Part shown: positions 21,301-31,437 of the stretch, in pieces
How the letters are laid out: each line of letters starts with the position of its first letter
Position numbering within the stretch: position 1 is the stretch's first letter
From: an uncultured Pelagibacteraceae bacterium
Lineage (GTDB): Bacteria > Pseudomonadota > Alphaproteobacteria > Pelagibacterales > Pelagibacteraceae
NCBI GenBank assembly: GCA_902552805.1
Contig: CACDIC010000004.1
Span: 1 to 64,000 of the forward strand
Length of the DNA stretch: 64,000 bases
Direction of reading: 5' to 3'
The notes under the pieces: model-generated
The model's database searches: none
What the model saw: the letters and a program-made list of their open reading frames with translations, nothing else
Told to the model about the DNA's origin: nothing
Position numbers and translations under genes: made by a program

Positions 21301-22592
21301 TATTTAATTACTCTTCTAAAAATAAAATTGACATTTTTCATATGCTTTGAATAGCTAAATATTGATTTTAATTTCTTTATTGAGATTTTACTCGTTATAT
21401 ATCTGTCAGATTGTACAACATCAAATAAATTCAAATTTTCAGCAAAACACTTTTTTGAAAAACTTTGAACCATCCGATATGATTTTTCTCTAGTTAGTCC
21501 AGTTTTTGTAAGTTCAAGCATCAACTCTTGTGAAAAAATTAAACCTTTCGTTATATTTAAATTTTCTAACATTTTTTTTGGATAAACAATCATATTTTCT
21601 AAAATATTTGTTAATCTTACTAAAGCAAAATCAATAGTTATATTAGCATCTGGACCGATGTTTCTCTCTACACTCGAATGTGAAATATCTCTTTCGTGCC
21701 ATAAGGCTATATTTTCAAGTGCAGGAATTACTGTACTTCGTACCATTCTTGAAAGACCTGTTAAATTTTCACTCAAGATAGGATTTTTTTTATGTGGCAT
21801 AGCAGATGAACCTTTTTGTTTTTTTGAAAAAAATTCTTGTAGTTCATAAACTTCAGTTCTTTGTAAATGTCTTATTTCTGTAGCTACTCTTTCTACAGAA
21901 CCCGCAATAATTCCAAGAACTGAAAAATAAAAAGCATGTCTATCTCTTGGAATAACTTGAGTTGAAATTGGTTCAACTTTTAAGCCAAGTTTTTTAGCAA
22001 CATGTTTTTCCACATTAGGATTAATATTGGCAAAGGTTCCGACTGCACCCGATATAGCACATGTCGAGACTTCATCTATCGCATCAACTAATCTTTTTCT
22101 ATTTCTTTTAAATTCCGCGTAAAAGGAAGCAAGTTTTAAACCGAAGGTAATGGGTTCAGCATGTATGCCATGACTTCTTCCCATGCATGGTGTAAATTTA
22201 TATTTGTTTGCTTGTTTTTTTAATACTTTTAAAATTTGGTCAATGTCTTTGAGAATTATTTTTCCTGATTGAACTAATTGAATATTGAAACTTGTATCTA
22301 CCACGTCTGATGAGGTCATTCCTTGGTGAAGATATCTTGCTTTAATCCCAGCTTTTTCTGTTACAGAAGTTAAAAAAGCTATGACATCATGTTTAACTTG
22401 AGACTCAATTTGATGAATTCTTTTAACATTAATTCTTGCTTTTTTTCTCACAATTGAGGAGACCCCTCTAGGAATTTGATTTAATTTTTCCATAGCTTGT
22501 GCTGCAGCTATCTCTACATCTAACCAAATTTTGTATTTATTTTCTTCTGACCAAATATCAGTAAGTTCTTTTCTCGAATATCTTTTAATCAT
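21300..22592 (-). CDS. purB: Adenylosuccinate lyase
   Basis: TSSDVVDTSFNIQL, GRSHGIHAEPITFGLK, GSSAMPHKKNPILSENLTGL. Confidence 0.97.
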   Translation of the reverse strand: MIKRYSRKELTDIWSEENKYKIWLDVEIAAAQAMEKLNQIPRGVSSIVRKKARINVKRIHQIESQVKHDVIAFLTSVTEKAGIKARYLHQGMTSSDVVDTSFNIQLVQSGKIILKDIDQILKVLKKQANKYKFTPCMGRSHGIHAEPITFGLKLASFYAEFKRNRKRLVDAIDEVSTCAISGAVGTFANINPNVEKHVAKKLGLKVEPISTQVIPRDRHAFYFSVLGIIAGSVERVATEIRHLQRTEVYELQEFFSKKQKGSSAMPHKKNPILSENLTGLSRMVRSTVIPALENIALWHERDISHSSVERNIGPDANITIDFALVRLTNILENMIVYPKKMLENLNITKGLIFSQELMLELTKTGLTREKSYRMVQSFSKKCFAENLNLFDVVQSDRYITSKISIKKLKSIFSYSKHMKNVNFIFRRVIK

Positions 22593-22595
22593 TAA

Positions 22596-23369
22596 TTATA
22601 AATATGGAGGCTTAGAATAACCTTTAGCAGATTCTGTAAAAATTTCATAACCATTTTCTGTTATTCCAACAGTATGTTCAAATTGCGCAGACAAAGATTT
22701 ATCCTTTGTCACTGCTGTCCAACCATCATTAAGCATTTTTGTAGCAAATTTACCTGCATTAATCATAGGTTCAATTGTAAATGTCATTCCTGGTTTGAGT
22801 TCCATTCCTGTATTTTTAGTTCCATAATGTAAAATATTTGGTGACTCATGAAAAGTTGTGCCGATACCATGTCCGCAAAAATCTCTGACAACTGAAAAAC
22901 CTTTTTCTTCTACATATGTTTGAATTTCATGACCAATATCTCCAAGTTTTTTTCCAGGTTTTAAGATTTTTATGGCCCTCATCATCGACTCATGAGTTGC
23001 ATCTATAAGATTATTTAATTTTACAGAAGTTTTACCTATACAAAACATTCTACTTGTATCTCCGTAATGGTTATCAATGATTGCTGTGACATCCACATTG
23101 ACTGCATCACCTTCTTCTAAAATTCTTTCTTCTGATGGAATTCCATGACAGACAACATGGTTTAATGATGTACATAATGATTTAGTAAAACCTCTATAAT
23201 AAAGTGGGGCAGAGTAACCTCCGTTGTCTCTAATAAATTCGTAACCAAGTTTATCAATTTGTGCAGTTGAAATACCCTCTTTTATATTTTCAGTAAGCAT
23301 ATCTAAGGTCCGAGCCGCAAGTTTCCCTGCAATTCTCATTTTTTCAAATTTTTCTGAATAACTATCCAT
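22596..23369 (-). CDS. map: Methionine aminopeptidase
   Basis: HVVCHGIPSEERILEEGDAVNVDVT, GHGIGTTFHESPNILHYG, FTIEPMINAG. Confidence 0.96.
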   Translation of the reverse strand: MDSYSEKFEKMRIAGKLAARTLDMLTENIKEGISTAQIDKLGYEFIRDNGGYSAPLYYRGFTKSLCTSLNHVVCHGIPSEERILEEGDAVNVDVTAIIDNHYGDTSRMFCIGKTSVKLNNLIDATHESMMRAIKILKPGKKLGDIGHEIQTYVEEKGFSVVRDFCGHGIGTTFHESPNILHYGTKNTGMELKPGMTFTIEPMINAGKFATKMLNDGWTAVTKDKSLSAQFEHTVGITENGYEIFTESAKGYSKPPYL

Positions 23370-24060
23370 TTATTATCTTTAACTTTTTTTCTATTCTTAT
23401 TTCTCTTGAATTTAGTTTGCATCTATAAGCAAGAAAATTTACACCAGCTTTTTTGGCAATAAGATAGTTTTTATAGTATTCTTCATCAATATCTTTCGCA
23501 ATTTTAAAATTTTCCATATTTTGTATCTGAACTAAGAAGATCAAGTATGATTTATAACCTTTTTTTATGGCATCAATAAGGGTAAGAAGATGTTTGGAAC
23601 CCCTTGTAGTAATTGCATCAGGAAATTCAGCAGTTTTTTTCTCTCTAAAAAGAGTTACATTTTTAACTTCTATAAAACTTTTTTGCTTTTTTTTCTCTAT
23701 CAAAAAATCAAATCTAGTTTCTTTATTGTAAAAAACTTCTGACTTAATACTATCATTATTTTTTAGTTCATTTATTAAATTAGCACTTAGTCCATGTTCA
23801 ACAATTTTATTTGCCATGTGAGTATTTACACCAACTAGATTATTATTGGCTTTAATCAATTCTAAACCATATTTTAGTTTTCTTTTTGGATTATCATTTT
23901 TGAGTAAGTACACTTCATTTCCCTCATCAAGCAGACCTTGCATTGAGCCTGTATTTGGACAATGGGCTGTAACAACTTCTTTATTTATTTTTACATCTAC
24001 AAAAAAACGTTTATATCTTTTGATAAATTTGCCTTTTATTAAAGACTTGGTAAATTCCAT
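23362..24060 (-). CDS. sfsA: SfsA-like DNA-binding/sugar fermentation stimulation protein
   Basis: AHCPNTGSMQGLLDEGNEVYL, FIEVKNVTLFREKKTAEFPDAITTRGSKHL. Track start 24066 is TTG; ATG at 24060 likely. Confidence 0.93.
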   Translation of the reverse strand: MEFTKSLIKGKFIKRYKRFFVDVKINKEVVTAHCPNTGSMQGLLDEGNEVYLLKNDNPKRKLKYGLELIKANNNLVGVNTHMANKIVEHGLSANLINELKNNDSIKSEVFYNKETRFDFLIEKKKQKSFIEVKNVTLFREKKTAEFPDAITTRGSKHLLTLIDAIKKGYKSYLIFLVQIQNMENFKIAKDIDEEYYKNYLIAKKAGVNFLAYRCKLNSREIRIEKKLKIING

Positions 24061-24078
24061 ATTCAAATTATAGATAAT

Positions 24079-24828
24079 ATGAAAAAAAATACAAAAGTTA
24101 ATGCTGCTATATTAATAATTGGAAATGAAATTCTTTCAGGCCGAACTCAAGATACAAATACGAGCACCTTAGCTGTATGGTTAAATTCACTTGGAGTTCA
24201 GGTAAATGAAGTAAGAGTAATACCAGATATAAAAAAAACTATAATTGAAAATTTAAATGTCTTAAGAAAAAATAATGATTATGTTTTTACAACTGGTGGT
24301 ATTGGTCCAACCCATGATGATATTACCGCTGAGTCTGTTTCAGAAGCCTTTGGATTAAAATATGAAATTCATCCGGAAGCTTTTAAAATATTAGAAAGTT
24401 ATTATAAGGCAGGAGAATTTAATCAAGGTAGACAGAAAATGGTCTGGATGCCACATAAAGCAAAATTAATTTTGAATCCAACGAGTGGGGCACCAGGATT
24501 TAGTGTTGAGAATGTGTTTTGTTTACCAGGTGTTCCATCGATACTAAAATCAATGTTAGGAAGTTTAAAACAAAAAATTGTGGGAGGTGATCCAATACTA
24601 AGCCACACAATAAGTTTAAGAACTGTAGAAAGCGAAATTGCAAATTCTTTATCAAAAGTTCAAGATCAGAATAAAGATGTTGAAATTGGAAGTTATCCAT
24701 TCTTTCACGCAGGAAAACTTGGCGTATCCATAGTTCTTCGATCTGAACAGCAATCAAAAATAGATAGTTGCAATGCTCAGATTTTAGATTTTATAAAAGA
24801 AAAAAAAATTGAAATAGTAGATCGATAA
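24079..24828 (+). CDS. CinA-like molybdopterin-binding (MoaB/Mog) domain protein; no C-terminal amidohydrolase domain
   Basis: IIGNEILSGRTQDTNTSTLAVWLNSLG, TTGGIGPTHDDITAESV, GAPGF...LPGVPSI. Confidence 0.88.
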   Translation: MKKNTKVNAAILIIGNEILSGRTQDTNTSTLAVWLNSLGVQVNEVRVIPDIKKTIIENLNVLRKNNDYVFTTGGIGPTHDDITAESVSEAFGLKYEIHPEAFKILESYYKAGEFNQGRQKMVWMPHKAKLILNPTSGAPGFSVENVFCLPGVPSILKSMLGSLKQKIVGGDPILSHTISLRTVESEIANSLSKVQDQNKDVEIGSYPFFHAGKLGVSIVLRSEQQSKIDSCNAQILDFIKEKKIEIVDR

Positions 24829-25230
24829 ATGCTTTATTTTGCTTATGGGAGTAATCTTCATCATTTTCAAATGAAAAGAAGATGCAAGGATAGTATTTTT
24901 TTGAGGAAAATAAATTTATACAATTTTAAGTTAACTTTTAGAAGTAAATATAGAGCGGCAGATATAGAGCCAAAAAAAAATTCGATTGTACCAGGTGGAC
25001 TTTTTGAAATATCAAAAAGTGATGAAAAAAAACTTGATGTGTATGAAGATTTTCCAAATTTATATAAAAAGTATTATTTTTTATATCATGGAAAAAAAGT
25101 TATGACTTATACAATGACAAACAAAACACCTTTTAGATTTCCAACCGAAAGATACCTTAATGTTGTAAAAAGAGGTTATAAAGATTGTAAACTTGATCCA
25201 AAATATTTGTTAAAAGCTTTATCAAATTGA
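24829..25230 (+). CDS. Gamma-glutamylcyclotransferase (AIG2/GGCT-like) family protein
   Basis: LYFAYGSNLHHFQMKRRC, VPGGLFEISKSDEKKLDVYED. Confidence 0.8.
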   Translation: MLYFAYGSNLHHFQMKRRCKDSIFLRKINLYNFKLTFRSKYRAADIEPKKNSIVPGGLFEISKSDEKKLDVYEDFPNLYKKYYFLYHGKKVMTYTMTNKTPFRFPTERYLNVVKRGYKDCKLDPKYLLKALSN

Positions 25231-26181
25231 TGATAACTCATTAATTATAAAATGAACTTTTTTTGCATCAAAAAAATTTGGTTTTAATAACTTTTTTTCA
25301 TTAATACTTTTTTGAAAATTTTTTAGATTTGTTAAGACAGGATAAAATCTGAAATCTTTTTTATCATTTATTGGCTTATAAATAATTTTACTTGATTTCT
25401 TTAATATAAATTGATCACTTAAACTCTCAGTTTTTGAAAATAATTCAAAATTATTTTTTTTACTGAAAATCTTGATTTGGTGAATAGGTTTTTGTCTAGA
25501 TTTTAAAGATAAAATTTTAAAATTTACGTAAATAATAAAATTCTTTTTAATATTTTTTAATTTAATTTTTATAGAAGTAGGATTCTTTTTTTTATTTTTA
25601 TCTACTTTTTCAATGGCAAAATCACCAAATAAGTTCTCCAAATAATATATGCTATGACATATGTAATTATAAAAAATACCACCACCTCTATTATGAGAGT
25701 TTTTCCATGAAGACCTTTTTTGTTGAGAAATTTTGATTGTCCAATTTATTTGAATTTTTTTGATATGAATTTTTTTTAAAATATTTTTTTTAAAAAATTT
25801 AAATGCTGCTATTTTTGGGAATTCATAATTCACAATATGAAATAATTCTTTATTTTTTAATAAATTGGTAACTTGTATGACTTGTTTGTAAGATTTAGTT
25901 ACAGGTTTTTCACAAAAAATGTGAATTTTTTTCCTAATAGCTGTTTTGATTATTTCTAGATGTGTTTCTGGTGGAGAAGATATTATTACTGCATTAATTT
26001 TTTTGTTACTTAGCATTTTTTTCCAGTCCGTATATATCTTAATTTTATTTAAAGTTTTGAAATTACTAGGATTTTTGAAACAAAAAGCAATTGTGTTAAA
26101 TTCTTTTAATCTTTGAATTACAGTGAAAATAAGTTTATAGCCAAAATTTTTTCCAATTATTCCTACATTAATTTTTTTCAT
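25222..26181 (-). CDS. Gfo/Idh/MocA-family oxidoreductase
   Basis: INVGIIGKNFGYKLI Rossmann start, AVIISSPPETHLEIIKTAIRKKIHIFCEKPVTKS. Internal ATG at 26181 gives a 4-bp stop/start overlap with the upstream GT2 gene; track start 26217 less likely. Confidence 0.8.
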   Translation of the reverse strand: MKKINVGIIGKNFGYKLIFTVIQRLKEFNTIAFCFKNPSNFKTLNKIKIYTDWKKMLSNKKINAVIISSPPETHLEIIKTAIRKKIHIFCEKPVTKSYKQVIQVTNLLKNKELFHIVNYEFPKIAAFKFFKKNILKKIHIKKIQINWTIKISQQKRSSWKNSHNRGGGIFYNYICHSIYYLENLFGDFAIEKVDKNKKKNPTSIKIKLKNIKKNFIIYVNFKILSLKSRQKPIHQIKIFSKKNNFELFSKTESLSDQFILKKSSKIIYKPINDKKDFRFYPVLTNLKNFQKSINEKKLLKPNFFDAKKVHFIINELSSI

Positions 26182-26876
26182 TTTTTTAAAGCAGACATTA
26201 AAATGTACAAGTACCATTTAAAATAAAATGGAATTGTATAATAACTGAATTTACTTTCACCACTTGTTCTTACTGGCCATTTTTCAGGCAGTTCTGTAAT
26301 TTTATAATTATTTCTATGTGCTTTTGCTAACAACTCTATACTAAAAGTAAAACCCCTCTTTGACTCAATTGGGAATTTTTCAACAATTGATTTTGAAAAC
26401 AATCTAAAGCCGTTGGTTGCATCTTTTGTTGGTAAAGATGTAAAATTAGTTAATGTAAAAGACACAAACTTCACAATTAATCTTTTAATTAGTGGTGCCC
26501 CCTCATAACTTCCACCATCAATAAATCTACTCGCGCAAACTATGTCATAACCTTCATTAAATTTATTAAACATTTTAGATATTAAATTAAAATTCTTGTG
26601 ATCATCTGCGGGGTAAAGCAATGTTGCCTTAGATTGAATATTCTCAAAGCCTGTCTTTATAGCTCCATTAAACCCTTCGTATTTATTTTTTAAACAGATT
26701 ACTTCAGATTTATTAAATCTTTGACTAATTACACTAAGTGTAGGATCTTCATCGAAATCATAAATAACTAATACTCTATAATTTATCTCTGAAATTTTAA
26801 AAATTTCTTGTAACGTTTTTGAGATATTACCTTCCTCCCTAAAAACTGGCACTATGATATCTAAATCATATTTCAT
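26178..26876 (-). CDS. Glycosyltransferase family 2
   Basis: LDIIVPVFREEGNISKTLQEIF, LYPADDHKNFNLISKM, SRFIDGGSYEG. Confidence 0.85.
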   Translation of the reverse strand: MKYDLDIIVPVFREEGNISKTLQEIFKISEINYRVLVIYDFDEDPTLSVISQRFNKSEVICLKNKYEGFNGAIKTGFENIQSKATLLYPADDHKNFNLISKMFNKFNEGYDIVCASRFIDGGSYEGAPLIKRLIVKFVSFTLTNFTSLPTKDATNGFRLFSKSIVEKFPIESKRGFTFSIELLAKAHRNNYKITELPEKWPVRTSGESKFSYYTIPFYFKWYLYILMSALKK

Positions 26877-26932
26877 TTTAATTTAAATGACTTGTCATTA
26901 TCTTATATAAAGGTATTTATTATTCAATAGAT

Positions 26933-28189
26933 ATGAGTGTTTCTGATTTAAAACCCGGAGTTATTAATGAATGTCAGATTTGTAGGTCAAAAAAAATATA
27001 TGAAATTTTAGATCTTGGACATTCCGGTCTGTGTGACAGCTTACTCAAGAAAGATGATTTAAATAAATACGAAAAAAGTTATCCATTAAAACTTTTTAAA
27101 TGTAAAAATTGTCATTTACTTCAAATAAATTACGTTGTGGATAATAAAGAGGTTTTTCATTTAGATTATCCATATAAAAGTGGTATAACAAAAACTCTTA
27201 AAGACTTATTACATAGTACCAGCAAATATACAGTTAAAAATTTTGAATTTTCAAAAAACCCCCTAGCTATAGATATAGGGTCTAATGACGGTACTCTTCT
27301 TAAAGGTTTTAAAAACCAAGGGTTCAAAGTTCTAGGTGTTGAACCAACAAATATAGCTAAATTAGCAAATAAAAAGGGAATCAAAACAATTCAAAAATTT
27401 TTTGATTCTAAAACTGCTCAATTTATTAAAAAAAGATATCAGAAAGCCGAAGTAATTACTGGAACAAATATTTTTGCCCACATCAATAAACTTGATAGTT
27501 TGATGAAGGGAGTAAAGAGTTTAATGAATATAAAAAATGGAATTTTTGTCACTGAGTCTCATTATGCAGTGAATATTTTAGACGAAATGCAATTTGACTC
27601 AATTTATCATGAGCATTTAAGATTTTACTTATTAAAGCCTTTAATTTTTTTATTAGAGAAATATGGTTTTAAAGTAATCGATGCATCCCGAATACCAAAT
27701 TATGCAGGTTCTATAAGAGTCACAGCAACTCTTAATAAAAACATAAAACCAAAAAAAAGTGTAAAAAAGTTAATAATTCAAGAAAAAAAAAGGGGCTTTT
27801 ATTCTGAAAAAAAATATAAACAATATGCAAATAAAGTTATTAAGGTAAAAAAAGATTTAACTGAATTACTTTGGAAATTAAGATTAAAAAGAAAAAGAAT
27901 TGTTGGAGTAGGATGCCCTGGAAGAAGTATAACTTTATTAGCTTATTGCAATATAACTAATCAATTGATTGATTATATTGCTGAGCAAAGTAGTTCATTA
28001 AAGTTAAATATGTTTACCCCAAGTACTCATATAAAAATTATAGATGAAAAATATATGATTAAGTATCAACCAGATTATGCACTTATTTTATCTTGGCATT
28101 ATGGAAAAAATGTGATGAAAAATTTAAGAAATAAAGGTTATAAAGGTAAGTTTATTATGCCGTTACCAAGACCTCGAATTATTAATTAA
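26933..28189 (+). CDS. Sugar C-methyltransferase-like class I SAM methyltransferase with N-terminal zinc-binding motif
   Basis: CQICRSKKIYEILDLGHSGLCDS...CKNCHLLQ; AIDIGSNDGTLLKGFK; DSIYHEHLRFY. Confidence 0.82.
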   Translation: MSVSDLKPGVINECQICRSKKIYEILDLGHSGLCDSLLKKDDLNKYEKSYPLKLFKCKNCHLLQINYVVDNKEVFHLDYPYKSGITKTLKDLLHSTSKYTVKNFEFSKNPLAIDIGSNDGTLLKGFKNQGFKVLGVEPTNIAKLANKKGIKTIQKFFDSKTAQFIKKRYQKAEVITGTNIFAHINKLDSLMKGVKSLMNIKNGIFVTESHYAVNILDEMQFDSIYHEHLRFYLLKPLIFLLEKYGFKVIDASRIPNYAGSIRVTATLNKNIKPKKSVKKLIIQEKKRGFYSEKKYKQYANKVIKVKKDLTELLWKLRLKRKRIVGVGCPGRSITLLAYCNITNQLIDYIAEQSSSLKLNMFTPSTHIKIIDEKYMIKYQPDYALILSWHYGKNVMKNLRNKGYKGKFIMPLPRPRIIN

Positions 28190-28217
28190 ATACAATAATA
28201 AAATTTATTTCGTAATA

Positions 28218-29687
28218 ATGGAATTAAGCAAAAAAAAAGAAATCATTTTATATATTACGCTTAGCTTTTTTTTTGCATTAACAGTTCAGCAATTTCCACT
28301 TTTTAAAGGAAACTCATTGCATTTACTTCATGCGATAAAAGATTTTGAGTTTAATAAGTTGCAAAATGACTGGATAGCTAATCAAACTAATCATTTACCA
28401 TTTTTTACAATGGTTAATCATTATTTGATTAAATTTTTTTCACTTAAAATATTATATTTTGTTCATTTTATATTATTATCACTATGTTCCTTTTTTTTAT
28501 TTTTAATTTGTAAAACTCACTTCAAAAAGCTTTCAAATGTTTATTTATCTATAATTTGGTTTGCACTATTTTTAATCATTTATCACGAAAATAGTTTGTT
28601 CGGTGGCGTTGCGGGTCAAGATATTATCAATGAGGGTTATCAACCTGCAAGCTTTGGCGTACTTTTTTTTATTGGTATTTATTTTTTCCTAAAAAAGAAA
28701 AATTTATTTGCAGTTTTTTTTATTTGTTTGGCGGCAACTTTTCACCCAACTTATACACTTCATTCAGGATTTTTGATAAGTGGGATTTTGATCTATCTTA
28801 TTTTTAGAAAAGAATTTAAAGAATTTTTTAAAGTCTTAATCTTTTATATCCTTTTAATTTTACCGATAACGATGTATGTAATTTATAATTTCTTACTCAT
28901 AGAAAGTGATATACTTTTAGAGGGTCAAAAAATTTTATTAAACAGAATTCCTCATCATGCAAATATAAATCATTGGTTTTCTAATAAAGATCTATTATCT
29001 GTTATTACTTATTCAATTTCGTTGCTAATTGTCTATAAAAACAAGCGCATATTTTTACCAATATTTATTTTTGGTTTTGTTGCAATTTTTTTATCTGTTG
29101 TTGATTATTTTATTTCAAATAATTCACTATCACTTGCGTTTCCATGGAGAAGCTCAGTTATTTTAATCCCATTATCAACAACTATTATTTTATCTTTCTT
29201 ATTATCAAAAATTTCATTAGAAAATAAAACTCTCAAATTAGTAAGTATTGTTTTTTTTGTTTTATCTTGTTTTTTCTTTTTTATTAAAAATCATTATATT
29301 AAAAATTCTAATAAAGATTTTAATAAAAATTTAGAGTTGGTAAAAAAAATCAATAAGAATTATGACTCTATAGAGAGAATTTTGATTCCTGATAATTTGA
29401 CATATATAAGAATGAATACAGGTTTACCAATATTTATTGACTGGAAACATCATGCTTTTAAATATGATGAAATTATTCATTGGAAAGAAAGATTAGATCT
29501 TACAAGAAGTTTTTATAACTCCAAAAATTTTGATGATAAAAAATTGATTTTAGAGAACATTAATAAAATTGAAAAAGTCACACATATTCTTTTTTATAAA
29601 AAAAATTTTCCTCTAAATTGTGAAAATTTGATCGATGATAAAAACTTCATATTTGTTGAAAAAAATAGCTGTTTTGGGATCAATTAG
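28218..29687 (+). CDS. Polytopic membrane protein, possibly GT-C-like
   Basis: Many hydrophobic helices, no recognised motif; located in glycan cluster. Confidence 0.5.
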   Translation: MELSKKKEIILYITLSFFFALTVQQFPLFKGNSLHLLHAIKDFEFNKLQNDWIANQTNHLPFFTMVNHYLIKFFSLKILYFVHFILLSLCSFFLFLICKTHFKKLSNVYLSIIWFALFLIIYHENSLFGGVAGQDIINEGYQPASFGVLFFIGIYFFLKKKNLFAVFFICLAATFHPTYTLHSGFLISGILIYLIFRKEFKEFFKVLIFYILLILPITMYVIYNFLLIESDILLEGQKILLNRIPHHANINHWFSNKDLLSVITYSISLLIVYKNKRIFLPIFIFGFVAIFLSVVDYFISNNSLSLAFPWRSSVILIPLSTTIILSFLLSKISLENKTLKLVSIVFFVLSCFFFFIKNHYIKNSNKDFNKNLELVKKINKNYDSIERILIPDNLTYIRMNTGLPIFIDWKHHAFKYDEIIHWKERLDLTRSFYNSKNFDDKKLILENINKIEKVTHILFYKKNFPLNCENLIDDKNFIFVEKNSCFGIN

Positions 29688-29712
29688 CCTTATAAAATTA
29701 TTTATAATAATT

Positions 29713-31437
29713 CTATATATTAGATATCCACAGAGTTTCAAAAGGTTTTAAAAATACAAATTGGTTATTTTTAATTTGTATCTTTGAACCCATTAAATTT
29801 CTAATCTTTTGATTGTTTCTTTTAATTTTTATTTTTTGGGCCACTGAACTCAAATTTGTAACACATGTTATTGTTTGTTTTTTATCTCTACTTATTCTTT
29901 TAAATCCAAATACTTTTGATCCAAAATTCATATTTATTCTTTTTGCATTTGGGTGGAAAGCTTTTTGCTTTCTTCTAATGTCTAATAACCTACATATATT
30001 ATTATAAAATATACTTTGCTTAGTTTCAGGGTTTCTAAGTTTATTAGAAATATTTTTTAAATTCCATTTATATCTGTTTACGTCTCTATTATTACCACTG
30101 ATAATAAATTTGGTTTCATCATTAGAAGTTCCAAAAATAGAATTAAAATATATGGCTGGTATTCCTTCAAAAGAGATCATTATAGCATGAGCTGAGATAT
30201 ATCTTTCTAAATAAAATTCACCTTTTTGATCATAATCTGATTTTTTTAAAGCATCAAAAACTGTAATATTTGCCTCATAAACTTTTTTAGTTTTATTTTG
30301 AACTTTTCTGTAAGAAAATTTTGAACCATTTTTTTTTAGTCTCTTCAGAAAATTATTCAATGTTTTTTCATTTAACAATCCCTCTGTTGGTCTCATTCCT
30401 ATTCCATCATGTGAAGCAATGAAATTTAAATAACAATTTTCATTTTTTGTATTTGGAAGATTTTTACTCCACTTATTTAGATATGAACTATTTTCAAATA
30501 AAAAAGCATGAATTAATAATGGTGGTAAGGAAAAATTATATATCCAATTAGCCTCATCATTTTTACCAAAATAACTCAAATTTTCTTTTTCAGGTAAATT
30601 TGTCTCGGTAATGATAGTAGTTTGTACATTTAGCAAATTAATTATATTTCTTAAAAGTTTAATAATTTCATGAGTTTGTTTTAAATTAATACACTCACTT
30701 CCATTTTCTTTCCAAAGGTATGCAATAGCATCTAATCTAAAAATAGTTACACCATTGTTAATTAGATGTATCATTATTTTGATGAATTGAATTAAAACAG
30801 ATGGATTTCTAAAATTTAAATCAATTTGATCTGGGCTAAATGTTCGCCAAAGATAATCAGATTTTTTAAAAATTTTTATTTTTTTCAGTAATTTATGATC
30901 TCTTGGTCTAACCACTTTAGAAGTGTTAAATTTATTGTTGACTGTTAAAAAATAATCTTTTCCAGGATCCTTTTTTTTTAAAAAATTTTTAAACCATAAA
31001 CCTCTTGCTGATGAATGATTAATAACCATATCGGCCATGACATCACTTGATTTCGAAACATTCTTTATATCTAACCAATTACCAAGTTTATTCTCAACTT
31101 TATAATGATCTTTTACAGCAAAGCCACTATCACTGCTTGAGGGATAGAATGGTAAAAAATGAATAGTATTAAAATAATTTTTTAATTTTTTCTTAAAGAA
31201 GCCCTGAAATACTCTAATCGATTTTTTTTTCTCAGAATATACACTATCACCATAACAAATAACTAAAGTAGTTTTTTCAGAGATATTTTTCTTCTTTTTT
31301 GGATTTTTTTTATTAAAATTTTTGATTGTTTGAACAATTTCATTCTCAAAATAATCAATATCTTTTTTAGATAAGATTATTTTGTAAATATTATCTAGTC
31401 TAGATCTTATAATTCTCTGATCTTTTTGAGTTAACAT
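29713..31437 (-). CDS. GH13 sucrose/glucosylglycerate phosphorylase-like protein
   Basis: FLPFYPSSSDSGFAVKDHYKV, MADMVINHSSARGLWF, FRLDAIAYLWKENGSECI, IITETNLPE, FIASHDGIGMRPTEGLL. Confidence 0.82.
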   Translation of the reverse strand: MLTQKDQRIIRSRLDNIYKIILSKKDIDYFENEIVQTIKNFNKKNPKKKKNISEKTTLVICYGDSVYSEKKKSIRVFQGFFKKKLKNYFNTIHFLPFYPSSSDSGFAVKDHYKVENKLGNWLDIKNVSKSSDVMADMVINHSSARGLWFKNFLKKKDPGKDYFLTVNNKFNTSKVVRPRDHKLLKKIKIFKKSDYLWRTFSPDQIDLNFRNPSVLIQFIKIMIHLINNGVTIFRLDAIAYLWKENGSECINLKQTHEIIKLLRNIINLLNVQTTIITETNLPEKENLSYFGKNDEANWIYNFSLPPLLIHAFLFENSSYLNKWSKNLPNTKNENCYLNFIASHDGIGMRPTEGLLNEKTLNNFLKRLKKNGSKFSYRKVQNKTKKVYEANITVFDALKKSDYDQKGEFYLERYISAHAIMISFEGIPAIYFNSIFGTSNDETKFIISGNNRDVNRYKWNLKNISNKLRNPETKQSIFYNNICRLLDIRRKQKAFHPNAKRINMNFGSKVFGFKRISRDKKQTITCVTNLSSVAQKIKIKRNNQKIRNLMGSKIQIKNNQFVFLKPFETLWISNI

